DNA from: a virus
DNA length: 52,853 nt
IMG/VR virus record: IMGVR_UViG_3300032722_000027
Location: 1-52,853 of that record
Strand: one strand, 5' to 3'
In this document: positions 15,220-23,137 of the stretch, piece after piece
How positions within the stretch are numbered: position 1 is the first letter of the stretch
Layout: each line of letters opens with the position of its first letter
Translations under genes and position numbers: made by a program
Notes under the pieces: model-generated
What the model saw: the letters and a program-made list of their open reading frames with translations, nothing else
Database searches by the model: none
What the model was told of the DNA's origin: nothing

Positions 15220-17832
15220 TCAACCTCGACTCCCGAAGATGGCGGTACTGACCTTGCCATGCGTAGTGGCTTGCAGAAGTTCAATGATCCTTTGGAGCTT
15301 CACGTTCGTTTCGCGTTGGATCTCATCCTTGGAGTCTGCTCCGCCCACATGCCCCGCCAGTCCACGCGCGATGGCACTGAACGGGTCGCCCGCAACAGAG
15401 AATGGGGCACCCTTGGGCTTTAGATCCTCTTGCTCGCGTTGCAGCACCAGAATCTCGTTCAGCCGCATCTTGTCGCGCAGGTCATCGTCGCCTTGCTCGT
15501 TGATGGCCTCGATGGCGCTTTGGGCTTGCTCAAGATCGGCCCCCTGTTGCTGCTTGGCGCGGCGCCCACCGGGATTCTTGATCTTGGCCGCGTCAAGGTC
15601 GGATTGGTCACGCAGGCCCATGATGTCGAGGCGTTCGGTTTGGCGGCGTTGTTGCTCCCCCGCTTCTACCCATTTACTGTAGGCCTCGTCTGCGATTTGT
15701 TTGCGGGCATCTTCTTCGTACGACTCATCCGTGAGCGCCAAGCCTTGATCGTCCTCAATATCCTTGGCTTTCATGTTGGCAATCCGTTGTTGGAGCGTAT
15801 CGCGGATCTGGCGTTTCTCCCAGTCATTGATATTATCGAGGGATGCAGATAATCCGCCATAATTGCCCGTAGCCACATTGGCTCGCCGCGCCATGGTGTG
15901 CTGCTCATCCTCCTGATTTTGTGCCGCATACGCCTCAGTAATCTGAATCGCCTGCTCATTGGCGCCGGCCGCCGCTACGCCAGCCTGCGCATGCTGTACC
16001 GCCAGCCGCGCCGCCTCGCTGGGATTATTGGCGAAGTCCGCATTGGCATAGGCCAGTTCCGCTTGTGCGTCAATGGTCCGCTGCTGGGCCATTATCATTT
16101 TCGCCGCCAGCCCGGCGCCCTGCGCCCGCAGCACCGACTCTTGAGCCGCCGCATTCAGATCATCTGTCTCGGCCACGATCTTGAGCCGCATCAAATCAAT
16201 CTGACGTTCGCCTAAGGCGACTCGCTGCTTGGCTTGTTCTTCCTCCTCATTCAGCCGGCTGCGAGATTCCTGATCGGCACGCATCGTCAACGCGCCAGGA
16301 TGGGCGTGCAGTTCGATGTCGGCATTGGTTACGTCAGCCTGCAGGGCGCCACGGCGCTGCGTGTTTTCAGCAGCAATCTTCTGCCGTATGGCATCAAAAG
16401 TATCGCCGGAAACGCTCGACCGTAAGACGCCAGTTTGCATAGCTTCGGCGCGATCGCGCGTGGACATGGCATCAAGTTCAGATTGGCTCTTCATGTCCAA
16501 AATCTGCTGCTGCTCGGCTTGGTCCTTGACTTGTTCTTGCTTTATGCTGTTCCGTTGCGCGTTCGCCCTTGCATGGATTTGGGCTATCTCTGGAACGTCT
16601 ACATAGTCCTCTTTCTCAAAACTGTACATCCTCTTTTCTGGGAGTTCATTAATTTCGTTCGCTTCTGCTGCACCTACGGCATTCAATTGCTCAGTGAACG
16701 GCTTGGCACGCTCCGTCATCTCAGTACGGGCATTTTCCTGCAATCGCAGGTAATTCATCATCAAAGGATCATTGGTAGCGCCCATGTTGATCGCTTCGTT
16801 GCGCGTGCGAGTCTGCTCGATCTGCACCGCCTGCTGGGCTTTCTGTTCCTGGGTCTGAATGTTCATGTCGCGTTCAATATCGGCGGCGCTCATGCCGTTG
16901 GCCGTGTCGTACAGATCCCGTAGCCCCGCCAGCGGAGCGCCAACAATAGGAATGGACCGCAACGCCCCCATTTCCGCCTGATGCGCCTTGAGCGCGGCCT
17001 TGACGCCCGAAGCCGGATCATTACCCGCCTCCGCAACGTCCACATCACGACCGGATGTAATTTCCTCCGTTACCAGCGACTCCACTGCCGCGATAGCCGC
17101 GCCCGCCGCATGGGCGATGAAAATGGCGCGGATTCCACGCAATCCGTTGCCGCCACGAGCACCGCGACCACCAGTCGCCCCCCCCGCTCCGCCGCCATCG
17201 TCTTCGTTGGCGTTGTAGCCCCGTTGGGGCATGCTCGCCCATTCGTCGGGCGGTTCCCCCGAACCCAGCAGTCTCGGCCCGACAGGACGCCATTCCGCAT
17301 CAATCACATCGTCGGGGCGCCATTGCGCCCCATCGGAAAGCCCCCCAGCTTCCGCCCGCCACACTTGAAGCCGTCGGCTGATGGCCTCGATTTCCATCGT
17401 GGCCGCCGCCGTGTTGGCACCCATCGACGCCGCTGCTGTTGCCACGGCGGCGGCCGTAGCCGCCACGCTGGCCCGCGCGGATTCCTGCGCCGCATTTACT
17501 GCATTTTTCAGGTTATCGACTTCCGCCGCGACCCCTCCGCCCATGCCGCCGCTAAAATCGAAACCGCTGTAGCCCCCGGCGTTGCCCGTGGAATACCCCG
17601 GCGTGCCGGTAGCGCCCACGGAAGTACCGCCGCCGTTATTGTTGAATCCCCCAAACCCGCTACCGCCGCCCCCGCCACCCATCCCCAGCCCGATGTTTAG
17701 CGTGTTGGCCCTGGCCTGCATCCGGTCGATGGACGCGTTGACCAGATCCTCAGCGTCTTTCACGGACGCAACGGTGGCTTCCGTCTTATTGAGGATGGAG
17801 AACCAGAGATTGCCAAGATCACCAGCCGACAT
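15220..17832 (-). CDS. Putative tail tape measure protein
   Basis: 870 residues, the longest protein of the tail block, almost entirely helical and Gln/Glu/Ala-rich, with a Gly-rich insert near 50-100 and a second near 215-230. A hydrophobic segment (RAIFIAHAAGAAIAAVESLV) sits around 235-255, as tape measures often have. The C-terminus reads RETNVKLQRIIELLQ, typical of tail-length or scaffold coiled coils. It follows the tail-assembly chaperone pair, the canonical siphovirus order, and overlaps the second chaperone frame by 14 bases. If the usual ~0.15 nm per residue holds, the tail would be roughly 130 nm; this is an inference. Confidence 0.8.
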   Translation of the reverse strand: MSAGDLGNLWFSILNKTEATVASVKDAEDLVNASIDRMQARANTLNIGLGMGGGGGGSGFGGFNNNGGGTSVGATGTPGYSTGNAGGYSGFDFSGGMGGGVAAEVDNLKNAVNAAQESARASVAATAAAVATAAASMGANTAAATMEIEAISRRLQVWRAEAGGLSDGAQWRPDDVIDAEWRPVGPRLLGSGEPPDEWASMPQRGYNANEDDGGGAGGATGGRGARGGNGLRGIRAIFIAHAAGAAIAAVESLVTEEITSGRDVDVAEAGNDPASGVKAALKAHQAEMGALRSIPIVGAPLAGLRDLYDTANGMSAADIERDMNIQTQEQKAQQAVQIEQTRTRNEAINMGATNDPLMMNYLRLQENARTEMTERAKPFTEQLNAVGAAEANEINELPEKRMYSFEKEDYVDVPEIAQIHARANAQRNSIKQEQVKDQAEQQQILDMKSQSELDAMSTRDRAEAMQTGVLRSSVSGDTFDAIRQKIAAENTQRRGALQADVTNADIELHAHPGALTMRADQESRSRLNEEEEQAKQRVALGERQIDLMRLKIVAETDDLNAAAQESVLRAQGAGLAAKMIMAQQRTIDAQAELAYANADFANNPSEAARLAVQHAQAGVAAAGANEQAIQITEAYAAQNQEDEQHTMARRANVATGNYGGLSASLDNINDWEKRQIRDTLQQRIANMKAKDIEDDQGLALTDESYEEDARKQIADEAYSKWVEAGEQQRRQTERLDIMGLRDQSDLDAAKIKNPGGRRAKQQQGADLEQAQSAIEAINEQGDDDLRDKMRLNEILVLQREQEDLKPKGAPFSVAGDPFSAIARGLAGHVGGADSKDEIQRETNVKLQRIIELLQATTHGKVSTAIFGSRG

Positions 17833-18016
17833 GGTTCACGCCCATTTGCTCTAGTGCCAATTCCTCAGCCAACGCCTCAGCATCCGCCCGCGCCTCTTCC
17901 ATCAGGTCCGGGGCCTTCCCGCGGCAAATCCCATGTTGCAAGAGCCGCATGTTCAGCAAGTGGCTGTTCTTCCGCCAGTTCATGCCCGGGTAGTAGAACG
18001 CCAGATCATGGAGCAT
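17819..18016 (-). CDS. Second tail-assembly chaperone frame (gpT-like; frameshift or TGATG restart)
   Basis: The -1 frame relative to the upstream gene encodes MLHDLAFYYPGMNWRKNSHL and a helical Glu/Ala tail, ending 14 bases inside the tape-measure gene. It can be entered in two ways: by re-initiation at ATG overlapping the upstream stop (TGATG at 18016), or by -1 frameshifting upstream. The -1 frame is open back to 18298. The best slip candidate I see is a run of five G in the coding strand (plus-strand 18066-18070), although it is not a perfect X-XXY-YYZ heptamer. Such a G/GT pair before the tape measure is a near-universal siphovirus feature. Confidence 0.7.
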   Translation of the reverse strand: MLHDLAFYYPGMNWRKNSHLLNMRLLQHGICRGKAPDLMEEARADAEALAEELALEQMGVNHVGW

Positions 18017-18570
18017 CAGGTAGTCGAAACGCTCGCTCCGGGCGCTGGAGGGTTTGCCGGGGTCTCCCCCATGCCCACAGGCTGCTTGGGAGCCACCTGC
18101 CCGGCATCGCCCATGCCCAGCGTCTTGTTGGCTGCTTTCGCCGCCGCAGTAGCCGCCGCCGCAACGCTCCGGGGCTCGATGATATGTGCCACCCGGGCAG
18201 CCAATGCCCGCTTCTGGTCCCCATACATCTTGCCCAGCACCGCCTTGGCTGCCGCTTCCGTCATGCCGCCCTTCTTGAGCGAGCGCAGAAGGCACCACCG
18301 CGTACCGTCAACATCCTGCACGAAGTAGTCATGTGCGTTGTAGGGGTGTAGCGGCTTCCGCCGTTCCTTGGCCAGCATGTATGCCCGGGCCTGCGGTTCC
18401 ACCTTGGCCTCATCGCATTGCTCCTGCAATGCCGCCACATCCTTGGCGCGGTTGGCGGTGAGGATTTCGATCAGGTCGTCCTCATCCAGAACGGGGAACG
18501 TCACGTCAACGCCGCCGATCTTTTCAATGATCGGGGCGTCAACGGCGTCCAGAAAGTCAGTCGGAGCCAT
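18016..18570 (-). CDS. Tail-assembly chaperone (gpG-like)
   Basis: 184 residues with ribosome site AAGGA. The N-terminal part has a hydrophobic/acidic core (GGVDVTFPVLDEDDLIEILT), a central helical region and LLRSLKKGGMTEAAAKAVLG, then an Ala/Pro-rich C-terminus that overlaps the -1 frame. The position between tail tube and tape measure, plus the overlapping second frame, supports the chaperone role; sequence similarity alone is weak. It would bind the tape measure during tail assembly. Confidence 0.7.
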   Translation of the reverse strand: MAPTDFLDAVDAPIIEKIGGVDVTFPVLDEDDLIEILTANRAKDVAALQEQCDEAKVEPQARAYMLAKERRKPLHPYNAHDYFVQDVDGTRWCLLRSLKKGGMTEAAAKAVLGKMYGDQKRALAARVAHIIEPRSVAAAATAAAKAANKTLGMGDAGQVAPKQPVGMGETPANPPAPGASVSTT

Positions 18571-18595
18571 GAGATTCCTTTGTTACAGGGGCCGG

Positions 18596-18973
18596 TTAAA
18601 CGCTGCCGGCCGCATAGATGCCGTTGCTGCGGAAGTTACACGCAAACGTGGTGAGTTCACCCACCTGGGCACCCCACTCGATATCGGTGAACGTCGCGGT
18701 AATCTGCTGCTGGCGGCCCGTGTCGGCAATCAGCGTGACACTCACGTTTTCAAACGTGTTGCCAAAGCCCAGCGCGGAGCCCTTGACGAAGCCCGACACC
18801 GCGCCGTTGATGCCCTGGCCGGTAATCTTGCCCGTCTGGAACCCGTTGTCGGAGAACCCTTCCGAGTCCTTCCAACGGAAACTGTTGCGTCCGTTGAAGC
18901 GGCGAATCTTTCCGGTCATGCCGCTGGGGAGCGTGAAGTTGGCCGTCAGGCCAGTTAGGGTGTCGTCAGCCAT
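18596..18973 (-). CDS. Putative tail tube / major tail protein
   Basis: 125 residues, ribosome site GGAG. Beta-rich: LTANFTLPSGMTGKIRRFNG, GFGNTFENVSVTLIADTG, then QQQITATFTDIEW. The size, fold pattern and position directly upstream of the chaperones are those of a tail tube subunit. It may alternatively be a minor tail protein, the tube then being the 177-residue neighbour. Confidence 0.6.
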   Translation of the reverse strand: MADDTLTGLTANFTLPSGMTGKIRRFNGRNSFRWKDSEGFSDNGFQTGKITGQGINGAVSGFVKGSALGFGNTFENVSVTLIADTGRQQQITATFTDIEWGAQVGELTTFACNFRSNGIYAAGSV

Positions 18974-19008
18974 GGGAAATCTCCATGAAAGAGTGATGGT
19001 TGGTCAGG

Positions 19009-19542
19009 TTACACGGTTCCAATGATGTCGATTTGGAACGGCACGTTGGTCCCGGCCGCCGCCGTGACGGTCAACAGGTGATGGCTGCCGTCCACGGCGT
19101 AGCCGATGGGGCTTTGCATCGCGATGGCGCCAAGGGGCTGCCCGGCCGCACTGCCCGCATGGGCGATGATGGCTCCAGCCGCAGTACCGAACGGGGCGGT
19201 CCATTCGTTGGTGATAACGCCGGATACGTCGCCAAAGGTCAGGTCCTGGCCCACCGTCTGGCTCTGGTTCTGGATCAAAATGGCTTTGATGCCAGTCAGC
19301 AGGGTCGGGTTTACCAGCCCGGCCAATCCGCACAGATCCACCGTAACCGGGGTGCCGGTGGAGACTGTGCCAGCGTACGACACGATGGCATTGGCCTGGC
19401 CGTTGCCGGTCCCGCTGGCAATCGCCGTGGCGAGGGCGGCGTTGGTGGCGGCCGTGAGTTGGGCCACACTGGCGCCGGCCGGGGCAGTCACACTGCCGTT
19501 GAGGGAGATGCGGAACATTGCCCCGCTAAGCGTGTTGGCCAT
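19009..19542 (-). CDS. Virion structural protein (177 aa)
   Basis: Gly/Ala/Thr-rich beta protein with VTVDLCGLAGLVNPTLLTGI, then AILIQNQSQ, a GAIIAHAGSAAG loop and terminal VPFQIDIIGTV. I recall similar strands in structural proteins of other environmental phages ('xKaixixN... yxixixG'). A tail or head surface role is inferred from its place between the tail terminator and tube genes. Ribosome site AAAGGAG. Confidence 0.6.
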   Translation of the reverse strand: MANTLSGAMFRISLNGSVTAPAGASVAQLTAATNAALATAIASGTGNGQANAIVSYAGTVSTGTPVTVDLCGLAGLVNPTLLTGIKAILIQNQSQTVGQDLTFGDVSGVITNEWTAPFGTAAGAIIAHAGSAAGQPLGAIAMQSPIGYAVDGSHHLLTVTAAAGTNVPFQIDIIGTV

Positions 19543-19554
19543 GAAAAAACTCCT

Positions 19555-19965
19555 TTAATTGGTTGACCGTTGAACGCGAAATTCATGCACGCACAATGCG
19601 TGGTACAGCTCGTTATTGTCGTTGTCGTATTTCATGGAGCACCGTGGCGGATCGTTGCGTATCACGCTGAGGCAAACGTCATTGGGCATTGATAGTGAGG
19701 CGTAATCGAAGATGCGGCATACCTGTTCAATCTTGGCGAGGGCGTCCAGGTACGAGCCGGAGAATATGTCCGTCTGGATCTTGACGTTTTCGATGTAATC
19801 CTTGAGGCCCATCACATGCACATTGCCGCGCCCGGGTACAAAACTGAATCGGGCATAGGGGCGGGGCGTGCCTTCTGGTTGCTGGCTGAAAAACGGCGTC
19901 CCGATGGCCGCCAACGTGGCATCTGATTTCCATTTGTTCTGATAAGCGATGCTGAGTTCCTGCAT
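19555..19965 (-). CDS. Tail terminator-like protein
   Basis: 136 residues. The pattern fits minor tail/terminator proteins: an N-terminal helix (QELSIAYQNKWKSDATLAAI), PYARFSFVPG, a strand VKIQTDIFSG followed by a helix YLDALAKIEQVCRIFD, and a C-terminal strand LCVHEFRVQR. The gene order (after HK97 gp10-like, before tube) agrees. The start overlaps the preceding stop. Confidence 0.6.
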   Translation of the reverse strand: MQELSIAYQNKWKSDATLAAIGTPFFSQQPEGTPRPYARFSFVPGRGNVHVMGLKDYIENVKIQTDIFSGSYLDALAKIEQVCRIFDYASLSMPNDVCLSVIRNDPPRCSMKYDNDNNELYHALCVHEFRVQRSTN

Positions 19966-20357
19966 TAGAGACTCACCCCCGCCCGCACGATAGCCGGGAT
20001 CGTGTCTTTGGCTCGGTCCATGGCCGGGCTCATAAACGGGTACGCGGCGTTCTTATCGGTGCCAAACTCCAAGTCGAACGGCACGTTTTCACTGGCCCCA
20101 TCATCAGTGGCGCGGCTGCTGACAATCCGCTCGGTCAGGGCAAAGTCGTCCTCTTCGGTGAAGTGCCGCACGCCCACAAACAATCGGCCTGTCCGCAGGT
20201 ACGGCGTTTCGCTCGGGTGGCTGTAACGCTCCATGCCCATCGGGAAAGCCGTATCAAGGGTGTCCTCGATATCCGAAACGATTGCATCGCCAATCATGCC
20301 CATCGTGTCGCGCATTAGCGGCATCAGCATCGGGATGGCCTGGTCGGAAATGCTCAT
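19965..20357 (-). CDS. HK97 gp10-like tail-completion protein
   Basis: 130 residues from MSISDQAIPML (ATGA overlap with the upstream gene; the longer frame to 20384 is an unneeded extension). It shows an 'RTGRLF' segment, 'FDLEFGTDKNAAYPFMSPAM' and a terminal helix, the usual signature (RTGxL ... EFGTxxxxxxPFxxPA) of HK97 gp10/tail-completion proteins. These act at the neck, joining tail and connector. Confidence 0.75.
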   Translation of the reverse strand: MSISDQAIPMLMPLMRDTMGMIGDAIVSDIEDTLDTAFPMGMERYSHPSETPYLRTGRLFVGVRHFTEEDDFALTERIVSSRATDDGASENVPFDLEFGTDKNAAYPFMSPAMDRAKDTIPAIVRAGVSL

Positions 20358-20752
20358 GTGATTTTCTCCATCAGCACTTTCCACATCCGACCCTGCCCGC
20401 CCATATCGGCCGGAGCAATCGCCCGGTACTCCGACATGTTCGGGCTGCCAACCAATCCCGCCACGACCTTGTTGCCCTCATTAATGCCCGACAGGTCCGT
20501 CATGGAAAACAGGTTGTAAATGATCGACTCATTGCGCCGCCCGATGTTCGGATCAGGCCGGATGCCGCGACCCTGTACGGAAAACTGCGGCTGGATATTG
20601 CACGCCAAGTTGCTCAGAATCGCCGTTGGGATCCGCACCGTACCGCCGCCCGCGTCAGCCGTGGGCCGCATGGCGTAGACGGTGGCGGTGTGGGTGGACA
20701 TGATATCGTCCGCCAGCAAACCGCCTTGCGAGATGTCAGCCAACAGGCCCAT
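20354..20752 (-). CDS. Head closure / head-tail joining-like protein (132 aa)
   Basis: Begins MGLLADISQGGLLADDIMST, followed by strands TATVYAMRP, LACNIQPQFS, IIYNLFSMTD and YRAIAPADMGGQGRMWKVL. The beta-barrel-like pattern and location between the capsid-side connector gene and gp10-like gene fit a head-closure (gp16/gpFII-like) protein. Assigned mainly by synteny. Confidence 0.55.
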   Translation of the reverse strand: MGLLADISQGGLLADDIMSTHTATVYAMRPTADAGGGTVRIPTAILSNLACNIQPQFSVQGRGIRPDPNIGRRNESIIYNLFSMTDLSGINEGNKVVAGLVGSPNMSEYRAIAPADMGGQGRMWKVLMEKIT

Positions 20753-20761
20753 GAGAATCCC

Positions 20762-21127
20762 TTATCTGACCGCCGGCGGCAACGGCCACCAGGGCAATCC
20801 AAGAACTCCACCGGGCACCATTGTCGGAACCGCCGCCACAAGGTTGTTGGAGCGATCCTGAGACTCCCAATACTCTGCCGCCTCGACGAAGGTGAAACCG
20901 GAACGCTTTTTGAACTCGTACTGATCCAGCCGTTTGGATTCGATGAAGTCTTCGCTCATCAAGGCTCGGAAGATCAGGCCAAGGGCGCCTTCTTTGCTGC
21001 CCGCGGTATTAATTGCCGCCTCGAGAAACTGCCCTATCGCAATGGTCACGCCGTTTTTGGTCAGCATTAAGGGCATTGAAGGCAGGTTCAATGCCACGAA
21101 CTGCTGATCTGTAAACGTAACGGCCAT
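20762..21127 (-). CDS. Head-tail connector region protein (121 aa)
   Basis: First gene after the capsid and its terminator. Sequence: MAVTFTDQQFVALNLPSMPL, GVTIAIGQFLEAAINTAGSK, then EFKKRSGFTFVEAAEYW and a Pro/Trp-rich tail. No firm family; synteny suggests an adaptor or a small structural protein. No obvious promoter of its own was seen after the capsid terminator, so some read-through is expected. Confidence 0.55.
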   Translation of the reverse strand: MAVTFTDQQFVALNLPSMPLMLTKNGVTIAIGQFLEAAINTAGSKEGALGLIFRALMSEDFIESKRLDQYEFKKRSGFTFVEAAEYWESQDRSNNLVAAVPTMVPGGVLGLPWWPLPPAVR

Positions 21128-21139
21128 AATCGCCCTATC

Positions 21140-21177
21140 AAAAACGCCCCGCCCGCTCGTGACGGTACGGGGCGTTT
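21140..21177 (-). terminator. Terminator downstream of the capsid gene
   Basis: Perfect 10-bp inverted repeat AAACGCCCCG (21142-21151) and CGGGGCGTTT (21168-21177), loop 16. On the minus strand the right-hand side ends in five T. It sits between the capsid gene and the connector/tail genes, so it probably sets a high head-to-tail transcript ratio by partial termination. Confidence 0.8.
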
Positions 21178-21202
21178 GGGATACTAAGTTTGGTCAATGC
21201 GG

Positions 21203-22303
21203 TTACGAAACCGTCAGGCTCCAGACCACCAGGCCGTTCTTGATCGTCGGCAGGAAATAGTCGCCGCTGATCGCCTTGAGCTTGATCGGGTCGGTGCTCA
21301 TCGTGGCATAGGCGAACTTGCCGTTGACCACCTTGACATTGGTGAGCAACTGTTCGATGTTCTGCGCCTCGCTGGCAACGGTGGTCGGGATCAGGGTGCC
21401 GGCCTCAAAGAACTCATACCAGTTTGGTTCCAGGTCAGGGATGACCACAATCTGATTGTCGGCGAACCACTGCTGCACGGTGCCGGCCGAATCGACATAG
21501 TAGTTGTTGTAAGCCGGGAACCACTCGAAATCGAGCAAACCTTTGGGCACTTCGTTGGTGTCCATGAACTGCTGATTGAGCATCGGTTGCCGGCTCAGGT
21601 ACGCCTGCATCGCGGTATTGCCGTACAGGTATCCGGGGATGGCCTTCCCGTACAGGATTTTGACCGGGTTGTAGTTGCTGGTCGCGCGGAACGATTCCCG
21701 CAGCGTGCGGAGTGAACTGGGGATGTCGGTGCTGGCGCTCGACCAATCGCCCACGGCATAGGTGGAGACGTTGGGGTAGTTGGTGGCCTTGGTAAACGCC
21801 TGAGTCCCGAACGAGACGGTCTGCACGGCGCCGCTGGAGGTCGAAAGGATGTTGCCGCTGCCATCGGCGTAGATGGCGCCCTTGGCGAAAGCGGAGCACA
21901 CCAGCGTCTTGCGCAGGTTGTCCTGGCGTTCGCGGAAGTCAGCCATGCGGCGGGTAAATTCCGCCTTCGCCTGCATTTTGACGTAATCCACGCCGCTCAT
22001 GAGTTGATACAGGAAGTCCTGATCGACCACGAAGTGCTCGCGGGTGCCGAGGGCGGTGGCATACTGCCAGTTGGCGCCAAGCACTTCGACTTCCCGCGAA
22101 CCGGAAGCCTGGTGGACAAGCTGTGCGGTGGCCCGGTTGCCCTTAAATTGCTTGAACTTGATCTGCAAGCCGACCGGCTTCTCCGGCGACGGCGTGAGAA
22201 CGCCATCGGGCATGTACAGCGGCAGGCCGCGCTTGATCGCTTCACTGTTGGCCAGTTCGGTCATCACCGGGCCGGCGAAGAAGTCCTGTAACGTCTGTCC
22301 CAT
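21203..22303 (-). CDS. Major capsid protein (lambda gpE type)
   Basis: 366 residues, strong ribosome site AAGGAG. The sequence follows the capsid-E family pattern: an N-terminal arm (TLQDFFAGPVMTELANSEAI), a long E-loop helix (FTRRMADFRERQDNLRKTLV), GDWSSASTDIPSSLRTLRES, then the characteristic GTVQQWFADNQIVVIPDLEP and a C-terminal strand set. Length and neighbours (protease upstream, terminator downstream) agree. It forms the HK97-fold shell. Confidence 0.88.
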   Translation of the reverse strand: MGQTLQDFFAGPVMTELANSEAIKRGLPLYMPDGVLTPSPEKPVGLQIKFKQFKGNRATAQLVHQASGSREVEVLGANWQYATALGTREHFVVDQDFLYQLMSGVDYVKMQAKAEFTRRMADFRERQDNLRKTLVCSAFAKGAIYADGSGNILSTSSGAVQTVSFGTQAFTKATNYPNVSTYAVGDWSSASTDIPSSLRTLRESFRATSNYNPVKILYGKAIPGYLYGNTAMQAYLSRQPMLNQQFMDTNEVPKGLLDFEWFPAYNNYYVDSAGTVQQWFADNQIVVIPDLEPNWYEFFEAGTLIPTTVASEAQNIEQLLTNVKVVNGKFAYATMSTDPIKLKAISGDYFLPTIKNGLVVWSLTVS

Positions 22304-22351
22304 GAGAAATCTCCTTGTTAAGTTGCCGGTTAGACCGGGGCTTGCGGTTGA

Positions 22352-23092
22352 TTACCGATCGTTGTCGAAAGTGAACGCCACGCCGCTGACATTGTTCTCG
22401 CCGCCGCTCTTGAGGAAGCTCTTGAGGTAGGCCTGGCAGGACGGTTCCACGGTATTGGTGAAGTCGTCCGTGACCAAGTTCGGAATTTGCGAGGAAAGTA
22501 GGTCCGCTCCACGCAGCCACATTTGCAGGGCCTGGTCGATGCTGGCTCCGTTGATGTCGGCCACATCGGTCCCGAACACGTTGTCGGCAAAGATGATCAG
22601 GGGCGACTGGCTGCCATCGGCGGGCTGGATCAGGCTCTTGGTGACGTAACTGTTGGTCACGGCGCCGACCGTCAGGGTGGTGCCAGAGGCGGCCGAGCAC
22701 GCAACCACTTCGGACTGCATGGTGCCGCCCGTGGTGGCGGGGCCGGCGATGGTGATGCCGACGCTCGCTCCGGCGGCGGCAATGAGGCGGGCCAGTTCGG
22801 TGGCCACGGCCGCATTAACCGTGATGCTGGTATTGGTGGCGGTGATGGCGGCGGTATTGAGGCCGATCACGCTATTGCGGTACTTGCCGCCAGTCGTGAC
22901 CTTGCCCAGGATCGTGCCGGGGCGAATCAAACTCGTGGGGCTGGACCCCACGTCGCGGGTCCGGGTGCCGTCGAGAATGTAAAACGACGGTACGAAGTTG
23001 ATCTGGTTCCATTGGCTCGAAACGAAAATGTTCCGCGGCGTGATGGACCCACCAGTGCGAATGCCGGGGAGGCTGTAGAAATTCGTGCCCAT
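22352..23092 (-). CDS. Head decoration/stabilisation-like protein
   Basis: 246 residues, ribosome site AAGGAG. Residues ~50-75 read SLIRPGTILGKVTTGGKYRN, the 'GTVLGxxxxxGKY' signature of lambda-gpD-like decoration proteins. The rest is Thr/Ala/Gly-rich beta structure with a final helix (LKSFLKSGGENN). Located directly before the capsid gene as expected. It is longer than gpD (~110), implying an added domain (residues ~85-170). Confidence 0.7.
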   Translation of the reverse strand: MGTNFYSLPGIRTGGSITPRNIFVSSQWNQINFVPSFYILDGTRTRDVGSSPTSLIRPGTILGKVTTGGKYRNSVIGLNTAAITATNTSITVNAAVATELARLIAAAGASVGITIAGPATTGGTMQSEVVACSAASGTTLTVGAVTNSYVTKSLIQPADGSQSPLIIFADNVFGTDVADINGASIDQALQMWLRGADLLSSQIPNLVTDDFTNTVEPSCQAYLKSFLKSGGENNVSGVAFTFDNDR

Positions 23093-23137
23093 GTGTTTTG
23101 CTCCTTATGGAAACGGGGTCTTTGATTCCGCCGCTGG

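Noticed and set aside
16000-18000. Contractile tail genes (sheath, baseplate)
   Set aside because: No sheath-like, gpW/gpJ-like or spike sequence found; the tape measure, tube and chaperone order fits a siphovirus.
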